A DNA stretch of 64,000 bases, taken from NCBI GenBank assembly GCA_963767835.1, contig CAVYFY010000019.1, forward strand, positions 525,948 to 589,947. Direction: 5' to 3'. Within the stretch, counting starts at the first letter, position 1; each line of letters opens with the position of its first letter. This stretch comes from SIAQ01 sp963767835 (lineage in GTDB: Bacteria > Planctomycetota > Planctomycetia > Gemmatales > Gemmataceae). Below the pieces are notes generated by a model. That model was not told the DNA's origin, searched no databases, and saw only the letters and a program-made list of their open reading frames with translations. Shown here piece by piece: positions 63,141-64,000 of this stretch. Both the position numbers and the translations under genes were made by a program.

Positions 63141-64000
63141 TCATTTCTTGCGGGTCAGAGGTCCGTTTGGCAGCGTTCCCAGGCTCGCGGGTAGATCGAG
63201 CCAGGAGTCGAGATCGGCGGTGAAAGCCTGGTCGATTGCCGACGAGTTCAACGTCGTAATTGCTGAGGGTGTGGCGGTCCCGTGCGTTTCACTGGCTTTT
63301 GGAGGCGAGTTGGAGAAGAGGTCCGCGGCAGGCGCAAATTGGCTCCCACGCACTTGCGTTTCCGTTTGATAGAGCGGCGTGCCCCAAAGGTCGGCGAGCG
63401 GGACCTGCTTGGCGGCAGTGTCGGTTGGCGCAGGCGCGACTGTCGGCGACGGTGGTTCCCCAGCACCGGTGGGAGGCGGGTCGGCGATGCCCTGCGGATT
63501 GGTGTCGTACGGGTTCAGCGTGAAGGTCGCGGCCGCACTCTGGCTGCCGGAGGTGCGGCTGGCGGCGGCGGTGTACTGGTAGACCTTGTCGGTGCCATTG
63601 TCCACGATCCAGATGTTGCTGACGTTGGTAGGGTCGATGGTGATGCCGGTCGGATGGGTGTCAGCAAAGTCGATGGACCAACTGCCGAGCCATGAACCGG
63701 AGAGCGTGTACTTGAAGACTTTGAGCGAGGAGCCGTCCACGATCCAAATTGACGTGCCGTCGGTTACGATGTCCTGGGGGTTACTGTTGCCGGTGTGGCA
63801 GGTAAAACTGCTGGCAGCGCTCTGGCTGCCGGAGAGTCGGCTGGCGGCGCCGGTGTACTTGTAGACTTTGTCGGCGTAGCTATCCACGAGCCAGATGTTG
63901 GTGCCATCGGTGGTGATGCCGGTGAGCTGGGCGGAGGAACTCAGGCCGCCGGCCGACCAGGAGCCGAGGAGCATGCCGCTGGTAGTTGTAGACGTAGACG
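63141..64000 (-). CDS. Surface protein with beta-propeller-like repeats, cut by window end
   Basis: Visible C-terminal 285 residues or so. At least two repeats of about 47 residues: GITTDGTNIWLVDSYADKVY and GITIDPTNVSNIWIVDNGTD, each followed by SGSQSAA ... NPQ(D/G)I. This resembles NHL/SBBP-type propeller blades of exported proteins. A Pro/Ala/Thr-rich linker (PPPTGAGEPPSPTVAPAPTD) and a short helical tail (DLDSWLDLPASLGTLPNG) end it. Start lies beyond 64000; the frame near 63975 may be shifted. Confidence 0.75.
   Translation of the reverse strand, partial: STSTTTSGMLLGSWSAGGLSSSAQLTGITTDGTNIWLVDSYADKVYKYTGAASRLSGSQSAASSFTCHTGNSNPQDIVTDGTSIWIVDGSSLKVFKYTLSGSWLGSWSIDFADTHPTGITIDPTNVSNIWIVDNGTDKVYQYTAAASRTSGSQSAAATFTLNPYDTNPQGIADPPPTGAGEPPSPTVAPAPTDTAAKQVPLADLWGTPLYQTETQVRGSQFAPAADLFSNSPPKASETHGTATPSAITTLNSSAIDQAFTADLDSWLDLPASLGTLPNGPLTRKK

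Noticed and set aside
63480..63960. Regular DNA repeats that might suggest CRISPR
   Set aside because: The repeats are imperfect, about 140 bases apart and keep a reading frame; they encode protein blades.

Overview
The window looks like chromosomal DNA of a planctomycete, probably a Gemmatales-type lineage. This is an inference from high GC, very long envelope proteins with no obvious outside relatives, a caspase-like protein, a formaldehyde-activating-enzyme homologue, a planctomycete-style membrane pyrophosphatase, a DUF4058 remnant, and many dispersed palindromic repeats between short operons. No rRNA or tRNA gene, phage or CRISPR array was recognised.

Layout. 1-3.3 kb: a cut, frameshifted APC permease, then remnants of a Dam-type methylase and an HTH/nucleotidyltransferase gene. 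3.4-7.2 kb (minus): SppA and two envelope proteins of unknown function. 7.4-15.0 kb: a Fe-S assembly operon (Rrf2 regulator, SufB, small membrane protein, HicB-like protein, SufC, SufD, SufS-SufE fusion, two unknown proteins, SufT-like protein). 15.2-17.3 kb: a broken cyclase, HicBA between direct repeats, and a small membrane protein. 17.3-23.3 kb: an MFS transporter, a repeat-flanked unknown gene, and a 2-oxoacid/acetoin dehydrogenase operon (E1 alpha, E1 beta, E2) with an SDR. 23.3-30.7 kb: a PPC-domain protein, a Fae homologue, CstA, and a membrane pyrophosphatase bracketed by two fold-back repeat elements. 30.7-35.4 kb (minus): a giant caspase-like membrane protein. 35.6-44.0 kb: a Rieske oxygenase, a transglutaminase-like membrane protein, an NtrC-type regulator, an HD-GYP protein, a CPBP protease, a YciI protein and a DUF6580 protein. 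44.2-54.7 kb: two adjacent giant envelope proteins (about 1,150 and 2,330 residues) that share a module. 54.8-64 kb: an S9 peptidase, a DUF4058 remnant, an M48 protease, LarA, HigBA, an IS21 remnant and a beta-propeller-type surface protein cut by the window edge.

How the genes fit together. The Suf operon is the clearest functional unit: a Cys-containing Rrf2 regulator with a good promoter sits directly before sufB, separated by a perfect 28-bp hairpin. The dehydrogenase genes form a second unit, and repeat-derived sequence lies inside or between their coding regions. The best candidates for an undescribed system are the giant-protein pair at 44.2-54.7 kb and the caspase-like giant at 30.7-35.4 kb.

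Caution. At least 25 reading-frame breaks occur, including in genes expected to be essential (sufS, the giant genes, larA). Many are single-base shifts in otherwise well conserved proteins, so sequencing indels are likely. Frameshifted genes are given here as single features with the break positions stated.
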